From positions 3,691,001 through 3,755,000 of the forward strand of contig NZ_LT670818.1 in assembly GCF_900129505.1 (NCBI RefSeq): DNA of 64,000 bases, read 5' to 3'. The translations under genes and the position numbers were made by a program. The DNA is from Bradyrhizobium erythrophlei. Its GTDB lineage: Bacteria > Pseudomonadota > Alphaproteobacteria > Rhizobiales > Xanthobacteraceae. Shown piece after piece: positions 43,447 through 51,692 of the stretch. The number at the start of each line of letters is the position of its first letter. Position 1 is the first letter of the stretch. The notes beneath the pieces were generated by a model that was given only the letters and a program-made list of their open reading frames with translations, had not been told where the DNA came from and searched no databases.

Positions 43447-43551
43447 CGAATGAAGCGCGGGCGCAGCGCCAAGGGCGTCTTTGCCGCACCCTGCGGTTCG
43501 GGCTATAGCTACACCTAACAACAAAATCAAAATCCCTGGGGGAAACTGTCG

Positions 43552-44541
43552 ATGAATCGTCGTGAACTTCTGAAAGCCGCCGCGGCGTTGCCGCTGGCAC
43601 AGCGCGTGCTCGCAGATCCCGCGTTCGCGCAAGGCGCGTGGCCGGCGCACAATGTCACCATGATCGTGCCGTTTCCGGCCGGCGGCCAGGCCGATCTCGC
43701 CGCGCGGCCGGTGGCGCAGGCGCTGGAGAAAATTCTCGGCAAGCCCTTCGTCGTCGACAACCGCGCCGGCGGCGCTGGCGGATCGATCGGCAACGCGGCG
43801 GCCGCGCGCGCCGAGCCCGACGGCTACACCTTGCTGATGACGCTGTCGTCGCTGGCGGTGCTGCCCGAAGCCGACCGCCTGTTCGACCGGCCCGCGCTCT
43901 ATGAAGTCTCGCAATTCGCACCCGTCGCGCGCGTGCTCGCCGATCCGACGCTGCTCGCGGTGCCGGCCTCCGCGCCGTGGAAAACGCTGCAGGATTTCGT
44001 CGACGACGCCAAACAGCGTCCCGGCCAGATTCCCTACGGCTCCTCCGGTCCCTACGGCACGCTGCATGTGGCGATGGAGATGTTCGCCGCCTCCGCCGGC
44101 ATCAAATTGCTGCACATCCCGTTTCGCGGCGCGGGCCCCGCGCTGACAGCGCTGTTGAGCGGCACGGTGCAGGCGCTGGCGGCGGCACCGGGCACGCTGA
44201 AGCAGCAGGTCGATGACGGCAAGATGCGGGTGCTGGCGAACTGGGGCGCGGAGCGGATTGCGAGCTATCCCGATCTGCCGACGTTCAGGGAACTCGGCTA
44301 CAAGGATGTCGAATTCTACATCTGGGCCGGGCTGTTCGCGCAGGCCGCTCTGCCGGCGCCAATCATGACGCGGCTGCGCGAGGCGATGGCGCAGGCGGTG
44401 CAAAGCCCCGAGGTGACAAAAACCTTCGAGACCGCGGGCAGCCCGGTCGCCTATCTCGATGCACCGGAATTTTCGAAATTCGTCGCCGAGGATTCCGCGC
44501 GCCTGATCGCCGCCGTGAAAAAGATCGGCAGGGTGGAGTAG
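43552..44541 (+). CDS. Bug/TctC-family binding protein 2, with Tat-like signal
   Basis: The 329-residue protein starts MNRRELLKAAAALPLAQRV, a twin-arginine type export signal, followed by VTMIVPFPAGGQADLAARPV and GGSIGNAAAARAEPDGYTLL, the Bug signatures. Like the Bug gene at 10893 it has no TctA/TctB partner nearby. The ligand is unknown. It lies 105 bases after the LysR gene and may be separately expressed. No T-run terminator is apparent after it; the 209-base gap to the next gene holds nothing I recognise. Confidence 0.88.
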   Translation: MNRRELLKAAAALPLAQRVLADPAFAQGAWPAHNVTMIVPFPAGGQADLAARPVAQALEKILGKPFVVDNRAGGAGGSIGNAAAARAEPDGYTLLMTLSSLAVLPEADRLFDRPALYEVSQFAPVARVLADPTLLAVPASAPWKTLQDFVDDAKQRPGQIPYGSSGPYGTLHVAMEMFAASAGIKLLHIPFRGAGPALTALLSGTVQALAAAPGTLKQQVDDGKMRVLANWGAERIASYPDLPTFRELGYKDVEFYIWAGLFAQAALPAPIMTRLREAMAQAVQSPEVTKTFETAGSPVAYLDAPEFSKFVAEDSARLIAAVKKIGRVE

Positions 44542-44750
44542 CAGCCGCCTACCGCGGTCGCGTGGTGCGGCAAACGCAAAAGCGCCGGCTGACCTTCCAA
44601 AATCCGTCGGCATCGGCGGCCGGTTCCGGCTGCGCGGGATTTAGGCAATTTCACATTTTATTGTCCGGGGCGAACCTTCCCATGCCTCATTTATTTCGAA
44701 GCCTGAGGGACCGGGGATAACCGCCAACTCCATCGTAAAAAGGATCGGAT

Positions 44751-45092
44751 ATGCGAGTGAACCGAATTGCCCTGAGCCTTGTGGTAGCGGCCGGCCTTGC
44801 CGTTCAAGGCGCGGCGTCCGCGCAGGAAAGCCGCGGAACCATGGAACAGCAGATGGCCTGCACGCCCGACGTCTGGCGTCTCTGCTTCGACCAGATTCCG
44901 GACGCCGGCCGGATTACGGCGTGCCTGCGGCAAAACACGCCGCAGCTGTCGGGCGCTTGCCGCGCGGTGTTTGAATCAAATGCCAGCGCGCAGCAACAGA
45001 CGGCGCAGACTGTGCCGCAGCCGCGCCGGCGCCAGGCGCAGCCACAGGTACAGCCGCATGTCCAAGTACAGCCGCGGGTCTATGAGGTTTAG
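44751..45092 (+). CDS. Secreted cysteine-containing hypothetical protein
   Basis: The 113-residue protein has a signal peptide (MRVNRIALSLVVAAGLAVQG, cut near ASA-QES). A conserved-looking core follows: CTPDVWRLCFDQIPDAGRIT, then ACLRQNTPQLSGACRAVF, with four cysteines spaced for two disulfides. The tail is rich in Gln, Pro and Val (PQVQPHVQVQPRV). The core resembles a cysteine-repeat type found in many rhizobial exported proteins of unknown function. It probably acts in the periplasm or at the envelope. Confidence 0.78.
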   Translation: MRVNRIALSLVVAAGLAVQGAASAQESRGTMEQQMACTPDVWRLCFDQIPDAGRITACLRQNTPQLSGACRAVFESNASAQQQTAQTVPQPRRRQAQPQVQPHVQVQPRVYEV

Positions 45093-45129
45093 CCCGCGCC
45101 GCGGGATGACGACGACCAGTAGATCACCG

Positions 45130-45597
45130 TCAGGATTGGTGCTGGCAGACGTCGATCCATTCGGCATTGACGAGCTCAGCCATCCGCGCCGGCGTGATGC
45201 GCACGGCGCTATGGGTCGAGCCCGCCGCCGGCACCACCTCGTCGAATGCCCGCAGCGACACGTCGCAATAAACCGGCAGCGGCGTTTTCAGTCCGAACGG
45301 ACAGACGCCGCCGACCTCGTGGCCGGTGATCCCGGCGACCTCGTCCAGGCCGAGCATCTTCGGTTTTCCCCCGAACAGGGCTTTCACTTTCTTGTTGTCC
45401 ATCCGCGATGTGCCGGCAGCGACAATCAGCACCACGCGCTCGCCGACCCGGAGCGAAAGCGTCTTTGCGATGCGCCCCGGCTCGACGCCATAGGCCTCGG
45501 CGGCCAGCGCCACCGTCGCCGAACTTGACGGCGAATCGATCACGGCGATGTCGGGGGCTTTTTCCGCGAAAAACGCGCGGACCGATTCAATACTCAT
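45130..45597 (-). CDS. YbaK/EbsC-family aminoacyl-tRNA deacylase-like protein
   Basis: The 155-residue protein has the YbaK fold: AKTLSLRVGERVVLIVAAGTSRMDNKKV split across the core, with GHEVGGVCPFGLKTPLPVYCDVSLR as the conserved active-site loop. Family members hydrolyse mischarged tRNA (Cys-tRNA-Pro, Ala-tRNA-Pro). ATG 45597 (MSIESVRAFFAEKAPD) is chosen; the 32 residues before it in the open frame are atypical. It is adjacent to and co-directional with the haloacid dehalogenase gene. Confidence 0.85.
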   Translation of the reverse strand: MSIESVRAFFAEKAPDIAVIDSPSSSATVALAAEAYGVEPGRIAKTLSLRVGERVVLIVAAGTSRMDNKKVKALFGGKPKMLGLDEVAGITGHEVGGVCPFGLKTPLPVYCDVSLRAFDEVVPAAGSTHSAVRITPARMAELVNAEWIDVCQHQS

Positions 45598-45613
45598 ATA
45601 CGAAAACTCGCAT

Positions 45614-46360
45614 TCACGGCCGATGGGCGGCGACCACGCCGGGCAATTCCGACAAGGCGCGGATGCGGTAGTCCGGCTCCAACCCGAGTTCATCCATCTG
45701 CGTGCGGATCGCCTTGAACATCGTGAGCGGGGCCACGACGTCGCTTTTGACGCAGGCGAGCGCCATCGCCTCCACCGGCACCCGTTCGATCCAGGCGACG
45801 TTGAGGCCGAAGGCCTTGGCGCCGCAGGCGTCCCACGGGTTCGACGATACGAACAATACCTCGGCCGGCGGCACGCCGAGAACGGATTCGATCAGGGTGT
45901 AGGCCTCCGGCGCGGGCTTGAAGATCTTCCTGGAATCCACGCTGATGGTGGCATCCAGCACGCGGTCGAGGCCGCTGTTGGCGACCAGCGCATCGAGCAT
46001 GGCGGGGCTGCCGTTGGAAAGGATGGCAAGCTTTCGATTTCGCATCGCTGCCAGCGCGGTTGTCGCGTCTGCATAGAGATCGAGATGCAGATATTTGTCC
46101 ATGATCCGGTCGAACACGTCGTTGTCATGCGCGAGCCCGAGCACCCGCAGCGTGTAGGCGAGGGAATCCCGCGTCACGGCGGAGAAATCCTGATAACGCC
46201 GCATCAGCGACCGCAACCAGCTGTATTCCAGCTGCTTGATGCGCCAGATCTGCGTGACGATGTCGCCATAACCGGGAAACGCCTCCTCGGTCACGACCGC
46301 TACCGACTGAACGTCGTAAAGCGTGCCATAGGCGTCGAATACAACGGCTTTGATGGTCAT
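45614..46360 (-). CDS. Haloacid dehalogenase, type II
   Basis: The 248-residue HAD protein has the nucleophile motif VVFDAYGTLYD, SNGSP (motif II), KPAPEAYTLI (motif III lysine) and FVSSNPWDACGAKAFGLN (motif IV, with the Asn/Asp/Trp pattern of L-2-haloacid dehalogenases). It hydrolyses L-2-haloalkanoates such as chloroacetate or related substrates. It is 16 bases upstream of the YbaK gene and divergent from the dehydrogenase gene at 46498. Confidence 0.9.
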   Translation of the reverse strand: MTIKAVVFDAYGTLYDVQSVAVVTEEAFPGYGDIVTQIWRIKQLEYSWLRSLMRRYQDFSAVTRDSLAYTLRVLGLAHDNDVFDRIMDKYLHLDLYADATTALAAMRNRKLAILSNGSPAMLDALVANSGLDRVLDATISVDSRKIFKPAPEAYTLIESVLGVPPAEVLFVSSNPWDACGAKAFGLNVAWIERVPVEAMALACVKSDVVAPLTMFKAIRTQMDELGLEPDYRIRALSELPGVVAAHRP

Positions 46361-46497
46361 CGGGAACTCGCGGTGGACATGTCGGAACGTGAGTGGATAT
46401 TTCGCCAGCGCCGGAACGGATTATGGTTCTGCCGGGCGCCGCCGTCCATAGTGCAATACCACTCATGCGCAGGGCGGCAGTCACAAAGGAGATAGGT

Positions 46498-47560
46498 ATG
46501 AAGGCCTGGCAGTTGCACCGGCTCGGTGGAGAGCTTCGTTTCAATGACGTGCGCACGCCGGAGCCGCGTCCGGGCAGCGCGCTGGTGCGGATCGAGGCCT
46601 CGGCGCTGATGTCGTACATCAAGGCCTATGTGGAAGGAAAATTGCCCGCCTACAATCCGCCGCCCGGCCCGTTCACGATCGGGACCAATGGGGTCGGAAT
46701 CGTCGAGGCGGTGGGCAGGGACGTCTGGCATCTGAAACCGGGGCAGCGCGTGGTGCTGTCGTCGCATTTCGTCGCATCGGAGAATGTCGAGGATCCGGCG
46801 CAGGTCCTGATCGGCCTGACGGCGAGCCCGGACGCGGCGCCGGTTCTGGCAGATTGGCCGAACGGCACGCTTGCCGAATATGCACTGATGCCGGTTGAGG
46901 CGATCACGCCTGCGGAAGGACTGGACCACATCGATGCCGCCCAGCTTGTCGCCATCGGCCGCTGCATCATCCCTTATGGCGGGCTGCTCCGGGGCCGCCT
47001 CGCGGCCGGCGAGACGCTGGTCGTGAACGGTGCAACCGGTGCCTACGGCACGGCGGCGGTGCTGGTCGCGGTCGCGATGGGGGCGGGTCGTTGCGACCGG
47101 ACGCGACGGAAACGCGCTCGAAGCGGTGGCGCGCGCCGGCGGTTCGCGCGTTATGACTGTCGTACTGAAAGGCGACGTGCAGAAAGACGCCAGCGCGCTC
47201 CGCGAGGCCTGCGGCGGCGGCGCCCACATGGCGTTCGACATGGTCGGCCAGGCGCGCGATCCGAAATCGACGCTGGCCGCGCTGCACAGCCTTCGCCGCG
47301 GCGGCAGGCTGGTGCTGATGGGAAGCATGACCATCGATCTGCCTGTTCCCTACACCACGGTGATGCTCAACAGCTGGGAAATCCTCGGCCAGTTCATGTA
47401 CCCCGCGCGCGCCTACCGGCACCTGCTCGATTTGTTGCGTAGCGGGCTGCTCGACATCAGCCCGATCCGCCCGCGCGTCTATCCGCTTGCCGCTTTGCCG
47501 GAGGCGATGGAAGCAGCGGCCGACGCCGGCAATCTCGAATGTATCGTGATGCAGCCTTGA
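46498..47560 (+). pseudogene. Zinc-type (MDR) alcohol dehydrogenase, frameshifted
   Basis: ATG 46498 (MKAWQLHRLGGELRFNDV) is preceded by AGGAGATAG. The frame codes to GATGAYGTAAVLVAVAMG, then shifts at the GGGGG run 47079-47083. From 47084 the next frame reads RVVATGRDGNALEAVARAGG and ends at 47560 after NLECIVMQP. Together they give about 354 residues, normal for a medium-chain dehydrogenase, with an NAD(P)-binding GATGAYG. The cysteines of the catalytic zinc site are not evident, so quinone-reductase-like activity is possible. The change may be one extra G or a 5-base loss in a GGGCG repeat. Confidence 0.82.
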
Positions 47561-47575
47561 GCGCCGCAAGCTGCT

Positions 47576-48460
47576 TCAGATTCCCAAAAGCTTGCGCGCA
47601 TTGGCCTTCAATACTTTCGGCCTGATGTCGTCGCGGATGTCGAGCTTGGCGAAATCCGCAAGCCAGCGGTCGGGCGTGATCACCGGCCAGTCCGAGCCGA
47701 ACAGCATCTTGTCCTGCAAAATGCTGTTGATGTAGCGCACCAGGATCGGCGGGAAGTATTTCGGCGACCAGCCGGACAGGTCGATGTAGACGTTCGGCTT
47801 GTGGGTCGCGACCGACAGCGCCTCTTCCTGCCACGGGAATGACGGATGGGCGAGGATGATCTTGAGGTCGGGAAAATCCGCCGCCACGTCGTCCATGTAC
47901 ATCGGGTTGGAATATTTCAGCCGCATCCCCATGCCGCCGGGCATGCCGCTGCCGACGCCGGTCTGCCCGGTGTGAAACAGCGCGATCGCGCCGCCGTCGT
48001 TGATCGCCTCGTACAGCGGATAGGCCATGCGGTCGTTGGCGTAAAAACCCTGCATGGTCGGATGGAATTTGAAGCCCCTGACGCCGTATTCCTCGATCAG
48101 CTTCTTCGCCTCGCGCACGCCGAGCTTGCCCTTGTGCGGATCGATGCTGACGAACGGGATCAGCACGTCGGAATTCTCGGCGGCGACTTCCAGCATCTCG
48201 TAATTGTTGTAGCGGCGAAAGCCGGTCTCGCGCTCGGCGTCGACCGGGAAGATCACCGCGGCGATGTTCTTGGAGCGGTAATAGGCCGCGGTTTCCGGCA
48301 CCGTCGGCGGATGCTTGTTGGGCGACTTGAAATAGTCGGCCATCTGCGCCTGGAAATCGTCGTAGCCGTCGTCGCCGTGCATGCCGCAGGGTTCCTCGGC
48401 ATGGGTGTGGATGTCGATCGCCACGACGTCTTCGATGTTGGGCAGCTTCAATTTGGACAT
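47576..48460 (-). CDS. Amidohydrolase-2 family metal hydrolase or decarboxylase
   Basis: The 294-residue TIM-barrel protein has VAIDIHTHAEEP with the HxH metal motif, FHTGQTG and ILAHPSFPWQEEA with further His ligands, and LFGSDWPVITPDRW with the catalytic Asp. Members include ACMSD-like decarboxylases and lactone hydrolases. It is convergent with the frameshifted dehydrogenase, 15 bases away. Both might belong to one degradative pathway, but this is speculative. Confidence 0.87.
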   Translation of the reverse strand: MSKLKLPNIEDVVAIDIHTHAEEPCGMHGDDGYDDFQAQMADYFKSPNKHPPTVPETAAYYRSKNIAAVIFPVDAERETGFRRYNNYEMLEVAAENSDVLIPFVSIDPHKGKLGVREAKKLIEEYGVRGFKFHPTMQGFYANDRMAYPLYEAINDGGAIALFHTGQTGVGSGMPGGMGMRLKYSNPMYMDDVAADFPDLKIILAHPSFPWQEEALSVATHKPNVYIDLSGWSPKYFPPILVRYINSILQDKMLFGSDWPVITPDRWLADFAKLDIRDDIRPKVLKANARKLLGI

Positions 48461-48580
48461 TTCACTTCCCCGGCGCAGGCTTGATTATGCAGGGCGAATT
48501 GATTATACGATATAACAAATTTGGCAAGTGGCCCGGAGTATCTGGCTCAATTTTCAGAAAGCCCGGCATGGTCATTAAGG

Positions 48581-48657
48581 CCGTCATTGCGAGCGCAGCG
48601 AAGCAATCCATCGTGCAACAGAAAGAGTGGATTGCTTCGCTTCGCTCGCAATGACGG
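48581..48657. repeat. 30-bp inverted repeat element (CCGTCATTGCGAGCG type)
   Basis: The left arm 48581-48610 and right arm 48628-48657 are inverted complements at 29 of 30 positions, with a 17-base spacer. Arms begin CCGTCATTGCGAGCG and end with AAGCAATCCA. From memory, this is one of the most common intergenic palindromes in Bradyrhizobium and relatives. It can fold into a very stable hairpin. Confidence 0.85.
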
Positions 48658-48689
48658 TTTCAACACATGCACATTGACTCCAACACATG

Positions 48690-49110
48690 CGTATCACTCT
48701 CGCCGCGCAACGCGCCCGAGGCATGATAAAACTTCCGCCCCAAAGAGAGGGCGTGGGGAATGCCGGGTGCCCAGTGCACCCGCAGCCTCGTGTGCGAAGT
48801 GGTAGTAGAAGATGCACACGAGTATTCACAGCGGTCGCACCGGAAATCACCCGGCACCCCCGCACGCAATGGCTTTACGGCTTATGTCGTACTCTCCCCG
48901 GCGATCGGGCTTTCTTGTCACCGTCGCTTGCGAAAATCGCTTCCCGCAAACTTGACGCCGGCGTCGAGGCGTCAGGACCACACGATTTTGCCGTCCGCAC
49001 GCAAAACGCTCTCGTCAGAAGCGCCGCTTGCGGCCACCGCATCCAGCCCCGCGTCCGTGACGATCGCGATACGCCCCTTAAGTGGGGTGGACGGCGGCGG
49101 ATATACAAGT
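48690..49110. repeat. Probable copy of a high-copy ~420-bp genomic repeat
   Basis: Translations in several frames (ASGPHDFAVRT, RDDRDTPL, NGFTAYVVLSPAIGLSCHRR) match strings I remember as recurrent spurious proteins in Bradyrhizobium, Afipia and Rhodopseudomonas annotations. No ribosome site or convincing start supports a real gene. The boundaries are approximate and the identification is from memory. Confidence 0.45.
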
Positions 49111-49316
49111 GATTTGGGGTTTCGGAAAACCAGAATATTTTTTCGAAAGGGGCTGGACAGGTAGAAACAGCTTGATCCGGCTCAGGAAATTAGATTTTAC
49201 GCGCAAATCCGCTGGGCGGGGGCCGTAGCTTGAAGCCAGCGGGTCGGCGGGCGCGGAACATACGACACGAGGTTCCCGAAGGCGGCGCAGGTCAATTGTG
49301 TGCACTGTCACCGTAA

Positions 49317-49610
49317 TTCAAAACCACGCCCTATGGCGGACTGATCGCGCCACCCTCGATCCACATCCTCCTGATGTTTGCCTGTACGCCAGCCGACGAC
49401 TGGATGCGCAGTCCGGGCACCGTCAATGCCGGACAATCATGGAGCTACAACATCCCGGCGCGGCCCAGCGATGTCATCCGGCTCGAGGCCCGCGCGCTCG
49501 ACAAGTTCATCAAGCGCGAGCGGCTGTTCGTGGTGCACGACAATGTCTTCTTCAACCAGCATGGCGAGGTGATCTGCTCGGGCCGTGGCTGGACCATCCG
49601 GCCGCAGTGA
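49317..49610 (+). pseudogene. MaoC-like dehydratase gene, 5'-truncated
   Basis: The frame from 49317 reads FKTTPYGGLIAPPSIHI and continues MFACTPADDWMRSPGTVNAG to RGWTIRPQ and a TGA at 49610. GGLIAPP and GQSWSYNIPARPSDVIRLEA are typical of the N-terminal half of MaoC hot-dog acyl dehydratases. About 50 N-terminal residues are missing: upstream is a stop codon at 49314 and noncoding repeat-rich DNA. ATG 49374 could give a 78-residue remnant. It lies 15 bases before an intact MaoC gene, so the two were probably a heterodimer pair. Confidence 0.72.
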
Positions 49611-49625
49611 CGGGGAGTGAAAATC

Positions 49626-50060
49626 ATGACGACGAATTTCGAAACGCTTCAGGCCGGCGACACCATCGACGGGCCGACATTCGCGGTCAGCCGCGAATCC
49701 ATCCGGCTGTTCTGCGATGCCTCGCTTGACTACAACCCGCTGCATCTCGACGACGACTACATGAAGGGCAATTTCGGCAAGACCAATTTCGGCGGCGTCA
49801 TCATGCACGGCATGAACAATTTCGGGCTGATCTCGCGGATGATCACCGACTGGGCCTATCCGGCCGGCGCCGTTCACCGCCGCCTCGAAACCCGATGGGT
49901 CAAGCCGGTTCGGCCCGGCGACACCATCCAGCCGAGCGGAATCGTCAAGTCGAAGCAGGCCACCGCGAACTCGCGCTGGGTCCTGATCGACGTCATGGTG
50001 CGTAACCAGGCCGGCGAAAAAGTCGCCACCGGGGAGGCGATGGTCGAATTCCCGCGCTGA
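49626..50060 (+). CDS. MaoC-family acyl dehydratase
   Basis: The 144-residue hot-dog protein (MTTNFETLQAGDTIDG) contains FCDASLDYNPLHLDDDYMK, where the D-x-N-P-x-H motif supplies the hydratase dyad, and IMHGMNNFGLISRM. It hydrates 2-enoyl-CoA or a related acyl thioester. GGGGAGTG precedes ATG 49626. The upstream gene, its probable partner, is truncated, so this subunit may act alone, with another partner, or not at all. Confidence 0.87.
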   Translation: MTTNFETLQAGDTIDGPTFAVSRESIRLFCDASLDYNPLHLDDDYMKGNFGKTNFGGVIMHGMNNFGLISRMITDWAYPAGAVHRRLETRWVKPVRPGDTIQPSGIVKSKQATANSRWVLIDVMVRNQAGEKVATGEAMVEFPR

Positions 50061-50086
50061 TCGTTGCGAGGTGAAGGGCTCGCCGT

Positions 50087-51118
50087 TCACTCCGCCGGGA
50101 CGCCGGTCGTTCCGCGGGTTGTCAGCCGGCTTCCCGGGGGCCGCCCGGCGAGATGGGCATTCGGCGCCACCACATCGGTCGCCAGTCCAAGCCAGGCGAG
50201 GAAGCGGATGGTCAGCCAGGTGTTGTCGATCTCCCAGCGGCGATGACCGTGGCGCGCCGAACGCGGATCGGCGTGATGGTTGTTGTGCCAGCCTTCGCCG
50301 TTGGAGATGAAGCCGACAAGGAAATTGTTGCGGCTGTCCTCGTCGGTTTCATAGTTCCGGTAACCCCACAGATGCGTCACCGAATTCACCGCCCAGGTGA
50401 TATGCCAGACCAGCACCGTGCGTACGAACACGGCGAACATCATGATGCTGAGTCCGCTCTCGGCCGCAGCGCCCGGCGTCTGGCCTGACAGCCATGCCAC
50501 GGCTAGTCCGGCGCCGAAGAACAGCGGCATCTGGCCAAGATTGATCCAGGCCAGCCAGTTGTTGCGCTCGAGCGCGAGGTAAAAACGATCGCGCAGGATG
50601 TCCTTGGCGTAGCGTTGGTAAATGCCAAGCCGTGCGAGCTCCGGCTGGTTGACCAGGATCCATCCCATGTGGGCCCAGAAGAAATTGGCCAGCGGGCTGT
50701 GCGGGTCCGGCTGCTCGTCGGCGAATTGATGATGCCTTCGGTGGACGGCGACCCAGCGCGCCGGCGTTTCCTGGAGGCAGGACATCGCGACGATCACCAT
50801 GGCGTGTTCCAGCCATTTCGGACATTTCAGGCCGCGATGGGTGAGCAGCCGGTGATAGCAAAGGTTGATGCCGAACAGCCCGCACAGATGGGTGCCGAGC
50901 AGGGCGACGACGAGGCCGCTCCAGCTGAAATAGCCGGGCATGAAAGCCAATAGCGCCGCCGCATGATAGGCGCTGATCACGAGAATATGGGGCCAGTTGA
51001 ACCGGAACGGTTTTACGCCCGCGGGCAGCGGCAGCCGCGCGGGCACGGCGAGCGGGAGGACGAGGTCAGCGGCGACCAGTGCCGCTGCCTTGGTTGCAGG
51101 CCGACGGGGTGTCGTCAT
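50087..51118 (-). CDS. Acyl-CoA/fatty acid desaturase (delta-9 type)
   Basis: The 343-residue membrane di-iron enzyme carries the three histidine boxes: YHRLLTHRG, VAVHRRHHQFADE and EGWHNNHHADPRSARHG. Four hydrophobic segments lie between them. It introduces a double bond into saturated acyl chains at the membrane surface, adjusting fluidity. ATG 51118 (MTTPRRPATKAAALVAAD) is chosen; the longer open frame upstream crosses promoter-like DNA. It is divergent from rpmJ and convergent with the MaoC gene. Confidence 0.9.
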   Translation of the reverse strand: MTTPRRPATKAAALVAADLVLPLAVPARLPLPAGVKPFRFNWPHILVISAYHAAALLAFMPGYFSWSGLVVALLGTHLCGLFGINLCYHRLLTHRGLKCPKWLEHAMVIVAMSCLQETPARWVAVHRRHHQFADEQPDPHSPLANFFWAHMGWILVNQPELARLGIYQRYAKDILRDRFYLALERNNWLAWINLGQMPLFFGAGLAVAWLSGQTPGAAAESGLSIMMFAVFVRTVLVWHITWAVNSVTHLWGYRNYETDEDSRNNFLVGFISNGEGWHNNHHADPRSARHGHRRWEIDNTWLTIRFLAWLGLATDVVAPNAHLAGRPPGSRLTTRGTTGVPAE

Positions 51119-51431
51119 AGCGAAATCGAGATACCAATCTCTGCGCCAGACGCAGTTGTCAGCCGAATAACCCCAACTCCTGATACACGAATTCTCGTGG
51201 GCGCGGGTATAAACCTTTGAGCAAATTTGCTTATTTTCCCAGGATCCGCCCCCGGGCCGGCCTCCCTGGAACGCAGATACCGGCCGCGCGGTGTCGTGTT
51301 TGGATTGACATTCGGCCATTCGATGGCTTAGAAACCGCCCGTCCCGGGTGGCTCGGCTACCGGCGGGATAAAGCCCATTTTGCCATTTTCGGCCTGTCCA
51401 ACACGGCCTTTCAACGCATCAGGATTGTCCC
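51119..51431. other. 313-base divergent region between desaturase and rpmJ
   Basis: It contains two palindromes towards the desaturase: CACGA-N4-TCGTG (51186-51199) and the perfect 12-base AGCAAATTTGCT (51220-51231), which could be an operator for a lipid-responsive repressor. The rpmJ-proximal 150 bases contain no recognisable element apart from a general upstream leader. No gene is apparent. Confidence 0.45.
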
Positions 51432-51557
51432 ATGAAGGTCCGTAACTCGCTGAAATCGCTGCGCGGCCGTCACCGCAACAACCGTCTGGTCCGCCGCAAG
51501 GGCCGGGTTTACGTGATCAACAAGGTCCAGCGCCGCTTCAAGGCGCGCCAGGGTTGA
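51432..51557 (+). CDS. rpmJ: 50S ribosomal protein L36, zinc-free form
   Basis: The 41-residue protein [20 protein letters not shown] continues [10 protein letters not shown] and ends RFKARQG. It is the alphaproteobacterial L36, which binds the large ribosomal subunit RNA. The four zinc-binding cysteine/histidine positions of classical L36 are absent (this is the C-minus form, like E. coli YkgO), so it needs no zinc. Alphaproteobacteria generally carry only this form, so the gene is probably essential. It is a monocistronic unit divergent from the desaturase gene. Confidence 0.95.
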   Translation: MKVRNSLKSLRGRHRNNRLVRRKGRVYVINKVQRRFKARQG

Positions 51558-51692
51558 TCGAGGCTTGATTCAGGGTGAGTCGAGCCTGATCCCGGCTATC
51601 CAACCCTTCGGCCCCTTCGGAAATTTCGCCCTCACGGGGGTTTGACGCGTTTGCTGCTTTGCAGCGCGTTTTTGCGGGTCTAGACTTTGAGG

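Larger units (their letters stand above)
48461..49316. other. 856-base repeat-rich gap with no intact gene
   Basis: After the amidohydrolase start comes a 30-bp inverted repeat element (48581-48657). About 48690-49110 follows, with several overlapping spurious frames (for example one beginning MPGAQCTRSLVCE) of the kind I recall from high-copy repeats in Bradyrhizobium genomes. Then 49110-49316 shows no recognisable coding. The gap ends at a truncated MaoC gene. No transposase is present. Confidence 0.6.

Noticed and set aside
48581..48657. Possibility of a CRISPR array or IS end
   Set aside because: Only one inverted pair is present, with no regular direct repeats, spacers, transposase or target-site duplication.
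48687..49164. Two overlapping plus-strand frames that could be small proteins
   Set aside because: They match strings I recall as spurious products of a high-copy repeat and lack ribosome sites.
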